From the NCBI GenBank assembly GCA_027922465.2, contig BQMF02000646.1:124001-188000 (forward strand): a stretch of DNA of 64,000 bases, written 5' to 3'. This stretch comes from Turritopsis dohrnii (taxonomy: Eukaryota > Cnidaria > Hydrozoa > Anthoathecata > Oceaniidae). The notes beneath the pieces are model-generated. The model was not told the origin of the DNA, did no database searches, and worked only from the letters and a program-made list of their open reading frames with translations. Below, piece by piece: positions 25,794-36,600 of the stretch. How positions within the stretch are numbered: the first letter of the stretch is position 1; each line of letters starts with the position of its first letter. A program made the position numbers and the translations under genes.

Positions 25794-26720
25794 TGAATGC
25801 GAAACTATGTACCAAACTAAAGAAGTATAGATTTATCATATAGTCATCTAACAATTTGAAAGCATCAAAACTTCATTGTGCAAACCTTGTAAAATTTGTT
25901 TGGGTTAGTGAGGGTTAGGTATGCCTCGTTCTTTCAGATTATTTTAAGAAGCTTTAACCGAGAAGTTTGATGCCTTTAAATTGTTAGATGAACACACTCT
26001 ATGTACAATCAACCATGTCTGAAGAGGTCGTTGTTGATCATGATCTATCTATATACCTTGTTACACATGTTAAACTGGATATTTCTGAAGAAATAGTTAA
26101 CCAAGACCAAACAAGACAAGAACAACTGTACTGGGATAAGACCTTTGTTTTTTTTTAATTCTATTTCACCCCTCAAAAGCGGGACTTTGCCAATTCTGTT
26201 TTATTCAATGGGTACTTCTAGTGAAGGGGTTTACTCCCACAATGATCACAATGCGGCGCCAATTTATAACTTATCCCTTGCCCAGCCTTCACGGGGTAAT
26301 GGGCTGTTTCAGAAGCCTCTCTTGCAAAGACATGTTTCTTACTTTACAAGGTAAGATTAGAACTGGTAAGATTATTTTCAGTCAACCTTCTCGCTTTTTC
26401 GGTAAATGGTGTATAAAATATATTTGATATGTGGCGCGGTCCACACATGAAAATGACAGAAAGTCCTGGGAACGAGGTCGCATTTTGAGTTAATGTTCTT
26501 TACAAACTCATGAGTTAATTTTCGTTTGCATGTTTCACAAAAGAAAAGTAACCCATGCGAGTTCTTTTGAAATTGAATCTAGCTTACCTGAACATCATGG
26601 AAAGTAAAAGTTCGGATGAAGAACTGTATGATGTTTCCATGCTTTAGCGTTGAAGACCAAAAAGAATGGTCAGCTTCGAAGTTTTTAAAATAGAAGAAAA
26701 GTGTGGCTAAAAGACTTTAG
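25794..26720. other. no gene recognised
   Basis: AT-rich intergenic DNA. The overlapping ORFs at 26145-26427 have no family resemblance or splice support. Confidence 0.4.
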
Positions 26721-26822
26721 CCAGTGGGTAAAATCGTCAAAAAGTCACTGCCACGAAGAGCGTTTTTATTAAAATTGTGTGTATATTCCTTCGTAGTGTT
26801 TTTTACCAAATGTTCCAGCTAA
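26721..26822. mobile_element. ~115 bp MITE (family C), copy 12
   Basis: CCAGTGGGTAAAATCGTCAA to ACCAAATGTTCCAGCT, with a short internal deletion. Confidence 0.65.
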
Positions 26823-26931
26823 GTAAAAGAACTATGAAACAGCTCAAGATAAAATTTAACTTTCAAAGAAAGACGTTTTTCCTGAAGAAACAGCATTATT
26901 TTTCCTCGTGAATGTTCTGTTCAGGGGGTAA

Positions 26932-27040
26932 ATTTGTTGAAAAATCTCTGTGGATGAGTGCATTTCTATAGAAATATACACACTATTTCAATAAAAATCC
27001 TCTTCATCGCATTGATTTTTTGTAGATTTTGCCCACTGGG
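26932..27040. mobile_element. ~115 bp MITE (family C), copy 13
   Basis: CAGGGGGTAAATTTGTTG to TAGATTTTGCCCACTGGG, reversed core with GAAATATACACACTATTTC. Confidence 0.7.
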
Positions 27041-27099
27041 TTTTAGATACCAGTCCTTTTACAATAATGTTTTACTTTCATTTTTTTCATTTTTGATTT

Positions 27100-27590
27100 C
27101 ACGTCCATCAAGCACTGTCGGTATGCTTTGATGTTTTCTCGAGCTCGATTCTCACTTTCAGTTAACACGTGTTGTTAGTGTGGGCTAACTTTAGTGAGTT
27201 AAGTTTTTTAGCTCAGAAAAATTAAAAAAGTAAAAGATTAAGCCACAATATTAACTTATGGTAACTCGCGTCAGTTTACCTTTTAATGGATGATTTTGAA
27301 ATCAAAAATTTGTGAATTGAAGATCATGAGTTAAGATGGCTTAAGGAAACGTCAAAAGATGAGGAAGCATTACAGACGACTGTCAATAATTCGAACCTCT
27401 CTATAATTCGAACCATTTATTAGGTCCCTTCGATATTCGAATTACAGAGATTATTGTACTGTATTACAAGAAGAACTGAGCATTTAAGAAGAAAAATGTT
27501 GCTGTCTATTAAAGAAGAAGAACGACTTTCTTTGAAAGTTAAAATTTATCTTGTACTGTTTGATAAAGCGGTACTTGTCGGTTAACTCGT
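27100..27590. repeat. dispersed repeat (family T), copy 1
   Basis: ~490 bp highly similar to 50395-50860, e.g. AGCACTGTCGGTATG, TCGAGCTCGATTCTCACTTT, GGTAACTCGCGTCAGTTTAC. It contains inward-facing words such as CTGTCAATAATTCGAACCTC and ATTCGAATTACAGAGATTA. These resemble the ends of pogo/Tigger-type elements, so it may be a scrambled relic of one. No ORF remains. Confidence 0.6.
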
Positions 27591-27723
27591 AGTGAGAGCC
27601 AAACGTTATGAGAGCAACATCCCACGTCATATTCAAAACAGTTTGGAATTATTTAGTCTCCTAAACCAAACCGAACTACCGTAATTTTCTTGAAAAGAAT
27701 TCGACATATATTTATTGTTTTTG

Positions 27724-27892
27724 CCCAGTGTGAAAATTTGTCGAAAAAGGTCTGTGAAAGCATATTTCTATAGAAATATACACACAATTTCAGCATAGTC
27801 ACAAGTCTTTTTCTTGTGACTATGATTTCAGCAAACATCCTCTTCATATTCATATATTCCTCTTCTGATTTTTTACGATTTTTCCACTGCGT
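27724..27892. mobile_element. ~115 bp MITE (family C), copy 14, with insertion
   Basis: CCCAGTGTGAAAATTTGTCG to CGATTTTTCCACTG. It is longer because a small hairpin (ATAGTCACAAG...CTTGTGACTAT) and a duplicated AATTTCAGCA/GATTTCAGCA segment sit in the core. Confidence 0.6.
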
Positions 27893-28660
27893 AGAAAAGT
27901 GAAACGAAATGTGAAATTAAAATGGCGTAGATGATGATATCGAAGCAACTCCAATTCTTTGAAATCACTAACGACAGGTCAAATACATGATGGCGTAATG
28001 GCATGCAAACTATCTTTTGTAAATTATGAAATTCTCTTTCTTAGAGGCAGTCACAGTGTCGGTTCTGTCGACATGAACAGTGTTGAAGATTTTGCCTTTG
28101 CTTGTGATGAAGCGATCCATTAGGTCATTTGGAAGTTGAATAGTTTTGCACCCTTACGAGGGGCTTAGACTGTTTTGTGGATGGTGAAGTCACGCAATTG
28201 CTTTACATTAAACGTTTTCATCTTGATATTTTCCAGCATATGTTTCTGAATTAATTTTCCTTTTTGTTGTTTTGAACTTCGTTCGGAACGCCATTCCAAT
28301 ACTTTCGGTTCCGTTAAATTTTACAAAGCAGAAGCCAGAAGAAAACAGACGCAGTGGAAAACTGGAGTGACGAAGTGGCTGAAAAGTATGGACGTCTCTG
28401 CTAACTCTTAAGTTTTATTATATTTGTAGTTATTTGACACTTAGTTATCATCTTTGTAGGTTATCGAACCCATCTTATTTAAAAGAAAAAGAGATTCGTT
28501 TGATACAACGCTACTCACTCTGTGTCTTCCTGTATATATTCAAAACAATAGTATTTATTCTAAGACGCCAAACGTCAATACCAGAGCATACGCATTGCTT
28601 GTCTATATTTAAATATTGTATAAATCGTTTTATCCATAAATTTTATATTTATTTCTTAGA
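27893..28660. other. no gene recognised
   Basis: AT-rich intergenic DNA without supportable features. Confidence 0.4.
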
Positions 28661-29056
28661 GGCTAGTTAATTGGAAGAAATTGTCCCGCTAAGCCGGGAC
28701 GGGACGTTGTAACGAGATCTCGTTATTGCATTCATTTCTTTTGTTTTATCAGATTTGGGTTACGTGACAAAAAATCATCCCGCTTAAACGGGATCTCGCT
28801 TGCAGAGAAGCGGGATCTCGTCTAGCCGGGACGTTTTTTGCTCATATAACACCGAGACGGGACTATTTAGATTTCATCTGACATCAACCGCATGCGTATG
28901 ATAAATGTAAATTTCCAAGCAAGCTTTAAAGTTGGTGGATAGAATTCTGTCCCGCTTTACCGAGATGATTTTTCTTCATGTAACCTCGGGACAAAGAACA
29001 CCCATAAAGAATTTTTGTCCCGGCTAAGCGGGATAATTTCTTCCATATAACCAGTC
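28661..29056. mobile_element. TIR MITE with GTCCCG-rich ends
   Basis: A ~395 bp element whose ends read CTAGTTA-ATTGGAAGAAAT on the left and, on the opposite strand, CTGGTTATATGGAAGAAAT. Both are followed by a block of the type TATCCCGCTTAGCCGGGAC. Further inverted CGGGATCTCG words lie inside. The - strand ORF 28926-29336 runs into it and is not a gene. Confidence 0.7.
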
Positions 29057-30612
29057 CCTTAGACTTTAAGTTTTGAACATTGTTCGTGTTACGTAGAAAA
29101 GAGAACAATCGCTGTGAAGATATCCTTTTTTCTTCGGTAAATGCTTTATGTAAAACTGCGTGAAATAAAGTATTGAGTGGCAAAATCACGGAACATCCTG
29201 AGTTTAGAAAAAATACATATACCACATCTGGAGGACTGTCCAACACATATCGGACATGTGCCGTACTGCACAAAACAAATTCAAAGACAATTTTATTTCG
29301 TGAAAACTCTATGGTTGTCCATGCTTTAATCAACACATAGGCTGACTTTTCTTTTATTTTAAAAAACTAAAAAATTTAATTCAAGAATTAAAGGAAACGA
29401 ATGGACCAATTTTCCACTTACAACTATTTTATTCTAGATGAACCCTACAAATAAAATTTCGTTGAGTACAAAATGTAAACTAATATCATGAAATATAACA
29501 AATGATATACTAAAATATGAAAATATTACGTTACGTTAAGATTAAGTAATTGCGCATCATATTTAGAAGATTCATAAATTGGCCCAATTGCTATCCAAAA
29601 AAAGTGATCTATTCTAAGGGATTCTACTTTTGGCGCAATTCCTCAGCTAGGATTAAGCAACACATAAAAATACTATCAAGAAAATTAAGATAAGTAGTGA
29701 CCTCTGTGCAGGTTACATATTTAAAAACTTCTTCCATTTCAGGAAAGTGAAGGTAGATGGTGGTCCATCTTTGAAATCTAAAGCAAAAAGAAAAAAAATA
29801 ATAAATAAGTAACAATTTTAATGAAGTTCAAACAGAATAGCATGTTTTTGTGGACTGTGTTATTCGGTGATTTTTGAAAATATAACTAAAATTTATTTTT
29901 ATTGTGAGGGCTGGTTCAAAGGAGATGATTAAAACACACTGAATTTTTCGGACAAAATCTCTTATATTTTTTGGAAGAATGAACCTTCATTCAACACATG
30001 AGGGAAGAGACCTGATAAATGAAAGTATTTAAATCCGACTACTTTATAATAACTTGCTAGTAGCGCCTTAAACGTTTTCATGAATTACTTCACAACAAAT
30101 CACGTCTCGTTTTCATGCTGAATATTAATGACATTTGAAGAGAAACGACACCTCAGGAAAAAATTCATAAATTTGTTTTAGGAATGTTTAAGTACGTAAT
30201 AATCTATCAACTTAGAAACGCGACAATCCTTGCAATGATGTCATTTTTGAAAAGGTCTATTGTGATTTGCCTTTATAAGTATATCGGTTGAGGGAGTCTC
30301 ACATTGTATTTTATCCGAAAAAGACTGTGGTGTAGGCTTGGATAATTTTAGCAAAGGCTGATAGCTCGCCATTACATTGCATTCGCACTGCTTTAGTTAG
30401 TATGATGGCGTTTCCAAATTTTTTATCCGTGAAATCTTAAAAACACTCTTTTCTTTTCATATCAAATAATGTTGCATTTCTAAATAGTTTTGAACTAAGA
30501 TATTCCTGAATCTTTGAAGTAAAGTTATTTTGGTGATAATTTCACTGAAAGTATGCATTAAACGATCTCTCCTCTCTTAGTCCATGGAAGATATTAATAC
30601 CTTGGAGCAGTA
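29057..30612. other. intergenic region 3' of the MACPF gene
   Basis: No supported gene. A - strand ORF segment (29627-29777) follows a good acceptor-like TTTGCTTTAG, but its predicted peptide is unfamiliar. Confidence 0.35.
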
Positions 30613-33600
30613 TTACTGAACTTTACAGCAATAAATGGAATGATTCGCAGAATGATAATCACATTCACGTCCTGATCCTGATCCACAAGCTCCAGCCATC
30701 GCGAAGCCAGGTTTACATTCAATGAACTCCCCATAATCACCGTGAATCCATTCGCAATGTTGATCAAAATCTTTCATTGGTGTCATAAGATTCTTCATCT
30801 CACAGCATTGGATAATGTTAACGTTACCATCGCAATTTCTGTACCTTCCAGAACCACAATATTGAGTTACCAAGCCAATTCCATTAGCAGTATTTCCACA
30901 CTTCTGGTTCTTTCCCCAGTCTTTCGTCGCCATAGTAGAACATTGCACTCTTTCCGTTTCGATTCTTACTTTACAGCACTTTAGGCGGTTGGAGATGAAA
31001 TAACCGCAGTCGTGGCCAGCTCCACTTCCACAGGCACCGGCAGCAACATAGTCTTTTGGGCAAGTTAATGTTTCGCCAAAACCACCTTGTAGCATGATAC
31101 AGCTGTCAACAGCTATATGAAACATGAAAGATGATAACTGATATATTCTAAAATTATAATTAACACCTAGAATGCCTACGAAGTCAAAGTTATCGCCATA
31201 AATGATAAGTAGCATTTATTTGTTTTTTGGTAGTTTCCTGGCTTTACGGGCTCCAGTTTCGACTGGAAATGCTTCAATGATCGACAATAAGAAAAAGGTA
31301 TCGACAATGCAAACCTTAACACTTGCCTGCTTTAAACTGCTCTTTTAGTTTACAACATTTGGCTCCGTGTGTTGCGAGTTTTGGGCACTCTTGGCTTGAG
31401 ACAGAACCACATGAGCCTGTCATGACATACCCTAACTTACAATTCACCGATGTTCCATAATTTCCATATAAACCTTTGCAATTCAAAGTAGCTGGATAAT
31501 AAGATGCTTTTTCTGTGTGATTGAATCGGTAATCACAACAAGCGAGCAGGTTGGTATTTCCACCGCATTCTTTTCCCTTCCCTGAACCACAATATGCATT
31601 TGCAATATAGTCTGGAGGACAATTTATCCAGTTGCCATGTGAACTTGTTCGATTTTTACAATTCTATAACATTAAAGAATATATGAAAAATAATCGAGCA
31701 ACTAAAATAACAAAATAAGTTATATAAAATCTTGTTGTTGACATTAACAGGAAGGACTTCTTGATTAAAAGAAACGCAAAGGATCATGCAAATTATTGAC
31801 CGTCTTAGGGCGGTCAGTTCCGTTGCCCTGCGCGAGAATTTAGTTGCGCCGCGTATATATACACATATATACACAGCTCTGCTTTCTTGTTGTTCCAACT
31901 AAAATGAAACATGTTAATAGAATGACGGAGATAACTTTTTATCTACGTAGCTTCAAGACTATATCTTTTTATTGCACGAAATGACAAAATGGACATCTGA
32001 TTTACTAAGCAGTGTTCCGGAAACGTCCTTCTTTGTTGTTTGAAAGATACATATTCAAAGCACAAGATGTGTAGGTTTCATTACACGTACTTGTATACGT
32101 ATACATTAACTTTTGTCTTAATTGATCGTTAAGAAATCAATGAGTTTTTCCAAATTTATTTTCCATTTTCTTCTACTTCTACATTTTCTACATAAATTAC
32201 ATGACGAGAAAGACCAAAAAAATAAGGATTCCATCGATATACATTACAGGAGGAAACTTTCGCCGAAGAAACTTTGGCGAGGCGAAAAAATCTCGAAATT
32301 TTGGGAATTTATTTTCGCGAATTGCCCATTTGACTACATTTTGCGAGAATTAACTTTCGCGAATGGCCCATTGGACTATGTTTCGAGGGAATTAACTTTC
32401 GCGAATAAGGTAGTTCAAAATGTTTTTTTCCATGATTCAAAAAGAAGGCAAGTCAAAGTACAAACAAGTTAGTCAAAATACAAGCAAGAAATACAGTTTT
32501 TAAAAAGTTTACCTAATTATTTCAAACGATACTCAGGCAGAGCCGTAATTTCTGGGGGGTTCCTTGATTGAAAAAAAAAATTCTTTTAAAACACTAAAAA
32601 CCTAGAATTTGGAATGATTTAAAGAAAAATTAAAGTAAAGTATTAGGGAAAACTTTTCCGACCCCTAAAAGCCCTGCTGGTGGGCTTAAAGCGCCCCCCA
32701 ACCTCCTGCCCAAAACATTTTCTCGCTCACTTCGCTCGCTCAATATTTTTAGCCCCTTCAATATTTCTGAAGAAATTACCGCCCTGCAGAGGAAAACCTT
32801 TAATTCTAAAACATGCTATATTTTTGTAGTGTGGCAATTTGTTTTGAAAATTTCGGTGAAAATATTTTTCGCGGGAATTAACTTTCGTGAATGTCTTATT
32901 GTAGCTTCAAAATTTTTACTCGGGTTGTTTGTCCCATCCAAACTCTTGTTGATAGGCCTTTGAGAATAGTTTGACAGTGAACTGTCAATGAACAGAGTTT
33001 GCCACGCTTAATTGTTCCTTAATAGTCTGTTCTCCATGTTTCATTGTTATACAAATCGTGCACTCTTGTTCTTTTGTGAATGAAAAGTTTGTTCACTAAT
33101 GGGGAGATCAAAATGGAGTGTCGTATCAGGATCGCTTTCTTCCATCGCTCACTCAAAATGTTTCCTTTTAATTAAGTCTTAATTGTTCACTACGTAAGGC
33201 AAGAACTATTCCATTTGTAATGGAACGGGTCGTGTACACTATTAAAAGGAAATACGTTGTTCATTTGTCAAAAGGAATGAATTCATTTTTTTCATTTCAT
33301 TTATATATTTATTTGCCAGTAAACAGTAAATTTCTATATAAAAAAAAGTACACTATGGCTAGGAGACCCTCACAATAGTCAAAACTAAACGGAGGTGAGG
33401 GTCACCTAATATAGAACATAACTATAATAATAATGACAAACATAAAGATAATAAAATAAAATAACAGAAAAAAAAAAAAAAAAGGGCACAACATTTATCC
33501 GCTTTAGAGCAGAAAATCAAGGAGCATTAGTATTGATCTAAAAGAAAGGAGGTCACTAATGATTTCAGATCCTACACAGTCATTTCGGGAAGTAAACATT

Positions 33601-36600
33601 TGGGTACCGTTGCTGGAAAAGATTCCAGACTTTAAGTGCCTGATAACTGAGGGAACTGGAACCATACTTAGTAGTCCTCATTTTCGGAAGCTCTAGTAAA
33701 CCCAAATTTTGACCACGAGTAGGATAAGGATGATTTAACTTTCTAAATCTGAAAGTATTATAAAGGTCAGAAGGAAGTTTAGAGTTCAAATACTGGTGAA
33801 TGAAAAGAATATTGAGCAATTTAACAAGATCAAAAATATTTAAGATTTTGAGATTTGAAAACAGAGAAGAAGTTGGAGAACGAGGAGACGAAAAGGAGAT
33901 AAGCCTAACGGCACACTTTTGGAGCATGAGTATCCTGCGAGAAATGTTGTTTGGATACAGCCCCCAGAGTTGACAAGCATACCTCAAGTGTGAGCCAAAA
34001 AAGTGCATGATAAATATTCATTAAAATACGTTGAGGTAATAATGACGGATTTTAGATAATGCACCGTTTGTTATTCTAAGCTTTTTGGCAAGCTCGGAAT
34101 TAATAGGGTTCCAAGTTAGGTGCTCATCAAGATGAACACCTAGGTATTTAAGACTAGAACTAGGATTCAGTTTGTTCCCACCCAAATAGAGGTCAAGGTT
34201 GTCAACGAAAGTCTTAAATCTGTTTCTGAATAAAATGTATTCCGTCTTTGCAGAATTTAGTGCAATTTTATTGGCATTGAGCCAGTCATTCAAAAGTGAC
34301 AAATCAAAATTAAGACTTCGACTAAGAGAATCCAAACAGTATTCAAATTGAAAAAGACTAGTGTCATTAGCGAAATGAGTTACTTCTGAAAATTCAAGAG
34401 CTAAGTGCAGGTCATTAATATAAATCAAGAATAACAGAATAAATAAATAAATGACTCTCCTGTAAAGCGCACTGTGGTATAAATATGTCATGTATGTCAA
34501 TATGTTCTTGCTACGTGATGTTACCTGTTATCACGCGTTGTCACATCTTGTTACATGTTTTGGTGAATGAAACACATTCCCTCCTGAGTTTTCCTTTTTC
34601 ATCTTCAAAATAGAAGATTTCTTGTTACGTGGTGTTTCCTGTTATCACGCGTTGTTACATGTTGTTGCATTTTTTGGAAAAGGAAATTCAGTTCTTCCTC
34701 AGTTTCCCTTTTTCATCTTCAAAAAAGAAGATTTTTTAATACGAAGTATTGCCTGTTATCACATGCTGTTACATGTTGTTAAATTTTTTGAAAAAGGAAA
34801 TTAAGTTCTTACTCAGTTTTTACTTCATCTTTAAAAAAGAAGATTTTTTGTTACGCAGTATGACCTGTTATCACATGCTGTTACATGTTGTTACATTTTT
34901 GAAAAAAGGAAATTCAGTTCTCCCTCAGTTTTTACTTTACATCTTCAAAAAAGAAGATTTTTTGTTACGCAGTATTGCCTGTTATCACATGCTGTTACAT
35001 GTTGTTAAATTTTTTGAAAAAGGAAATTAAGTTCTCCCTCAGTTTTTACTTTTCATCTTCAAAAAAGAAGATTTTTGTTACGCAGTATGACCTGTTATCA
35101 CATGCTGTTACATGTTGTTACATTTTTTGAAAAAAGGAAATTCAGTTCTCCCTCAGTTTTTACTTTTCATCTTCAAAAAAGAAGATTTTTTGTTACGCAG
35201 TATGACCTGTTATCACATGCTGTTACATGTTGTTACATTTTTGAAAAAAAGGAAATTCAGTTCTCCCTCAGTTTCCACTTTTCATCTTTAAAAAAGAAGA
35301 TTTTTTGTTACGCAGTATGACCTGTTATCACATGCTGTTACATGTTGTTACATTTTTTGAAAAAGGAAATTCAGTTCTTACTCAGTTTCCACTTTTCATC
35401 TTTAAAAAAGAAGATTTTTTGTTACGCAGTATGACCTGTTATCACATGCTGTTACATGTTGTTACATTTTTTGAAAAAGGAAATTAAGTTCTCCCTCAGT
35501 TTCCACTTTTCATCTTTAAAAAAGAAAATTTTTTGTTACGCAGTATGACATGTTATCACATGCTGTTACATGTTGTTACATTTTTTGAAAAAAGGAAATT
35601 CAGTTCTCCCTCAGTTTTTACTTTTCATCTTTAAAAAAGAAGATTTTTTGTTACGCAGTATGACCTGTTATCACATGCTGTTACATGTTGTTACATTTTT
35701 TGAAAAAGGAAATTAAGTTCTTACTCAGTTTCCACTTTTCATCTTTAAAAAAGAGGATTTTTTGTTACGCAGTATGACCTGTGATCACATGCTGTTACAT
35801 GTTGTTACATTTTTTGAAAAAAGGAAATTCAGTTCTCCCTCAGTTTTTACTTTTCATCTTCAAAAAAGAAGATTTTTTGTTACGCAGTATGACCTGTTAT
35901 CACATGCTGTTACATGTTGTTACATTTTTTGAAAAAAGGAAATTCAGTTCTCCCTCAGTTTTTACTTTTCATCTTCAAAAAAGAAGATTTTTTGTTACGC
36001 AGTATGACCTGTTATCACATGCTGTTACATGTTGTTACATTTTTGAAAAAAAGGAAATTCAGTTCTCCCTCAGTTTCCACTTTTCATCTTTAAAAAAGAA
36101 GATTTTTTGTTACGCAGTATGACCTGTTATCACATGCTGTTACATGTTGTTACATTTTTGAAAAAAAGGAAATTCAGTTCTCCCTCAGTTTTTACTTTTC
36201 ATCTTCAAAAAAGAAGATTTTTTGTTACACAGTATGACCTGTTATCACATGCTGTTACATGTTGTTACATTTTTGAAAAAAAAGAAATTCAGTTCTTACT
36301 CAGTTTCCACTTTTCATCTTCAAAAAAGAAGATTTTTTGTTACGCAGTATTGCCTGTTATCACATACTGTTACATGTTGTTACATTTTTGGAAAAAGGAA
36401 ATTCAGTTCTTCCTCAGCTTTTCTTTTTCATCTTCAAAATAGAAGATTTCTTGTTACGTGGTATTACCTGCTATCACCCGTTGTTACATGTTGTTACATT
36501 TTATGGAAAATGAAGTACAGTCCAATCAATAATGAAGATGAAAAGGAAACTTCTGAGACTAATTCTAATATTCTTTGTCATCAATATGTAACAACACGTA

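Noticed and set aside
22704..27853. ORFs with a recurring F/Y-YFYRN peptide
   Set aside because: The peptide is the translated core (TTTCTATAGAAAT) of the family C MITE in different frames.
29624..29815. Minus-strand terminal-exon candidate after TTTGCTTTAG
   Set aside because: Good acceptor, but the peptide matches no family I know and no partner exon could be found.
34505..36510. CRISPR-like repetition
   Set aside because: Units are contiguous 114 bp tandem repeats without unique spacers, in a eukaryotic intron.
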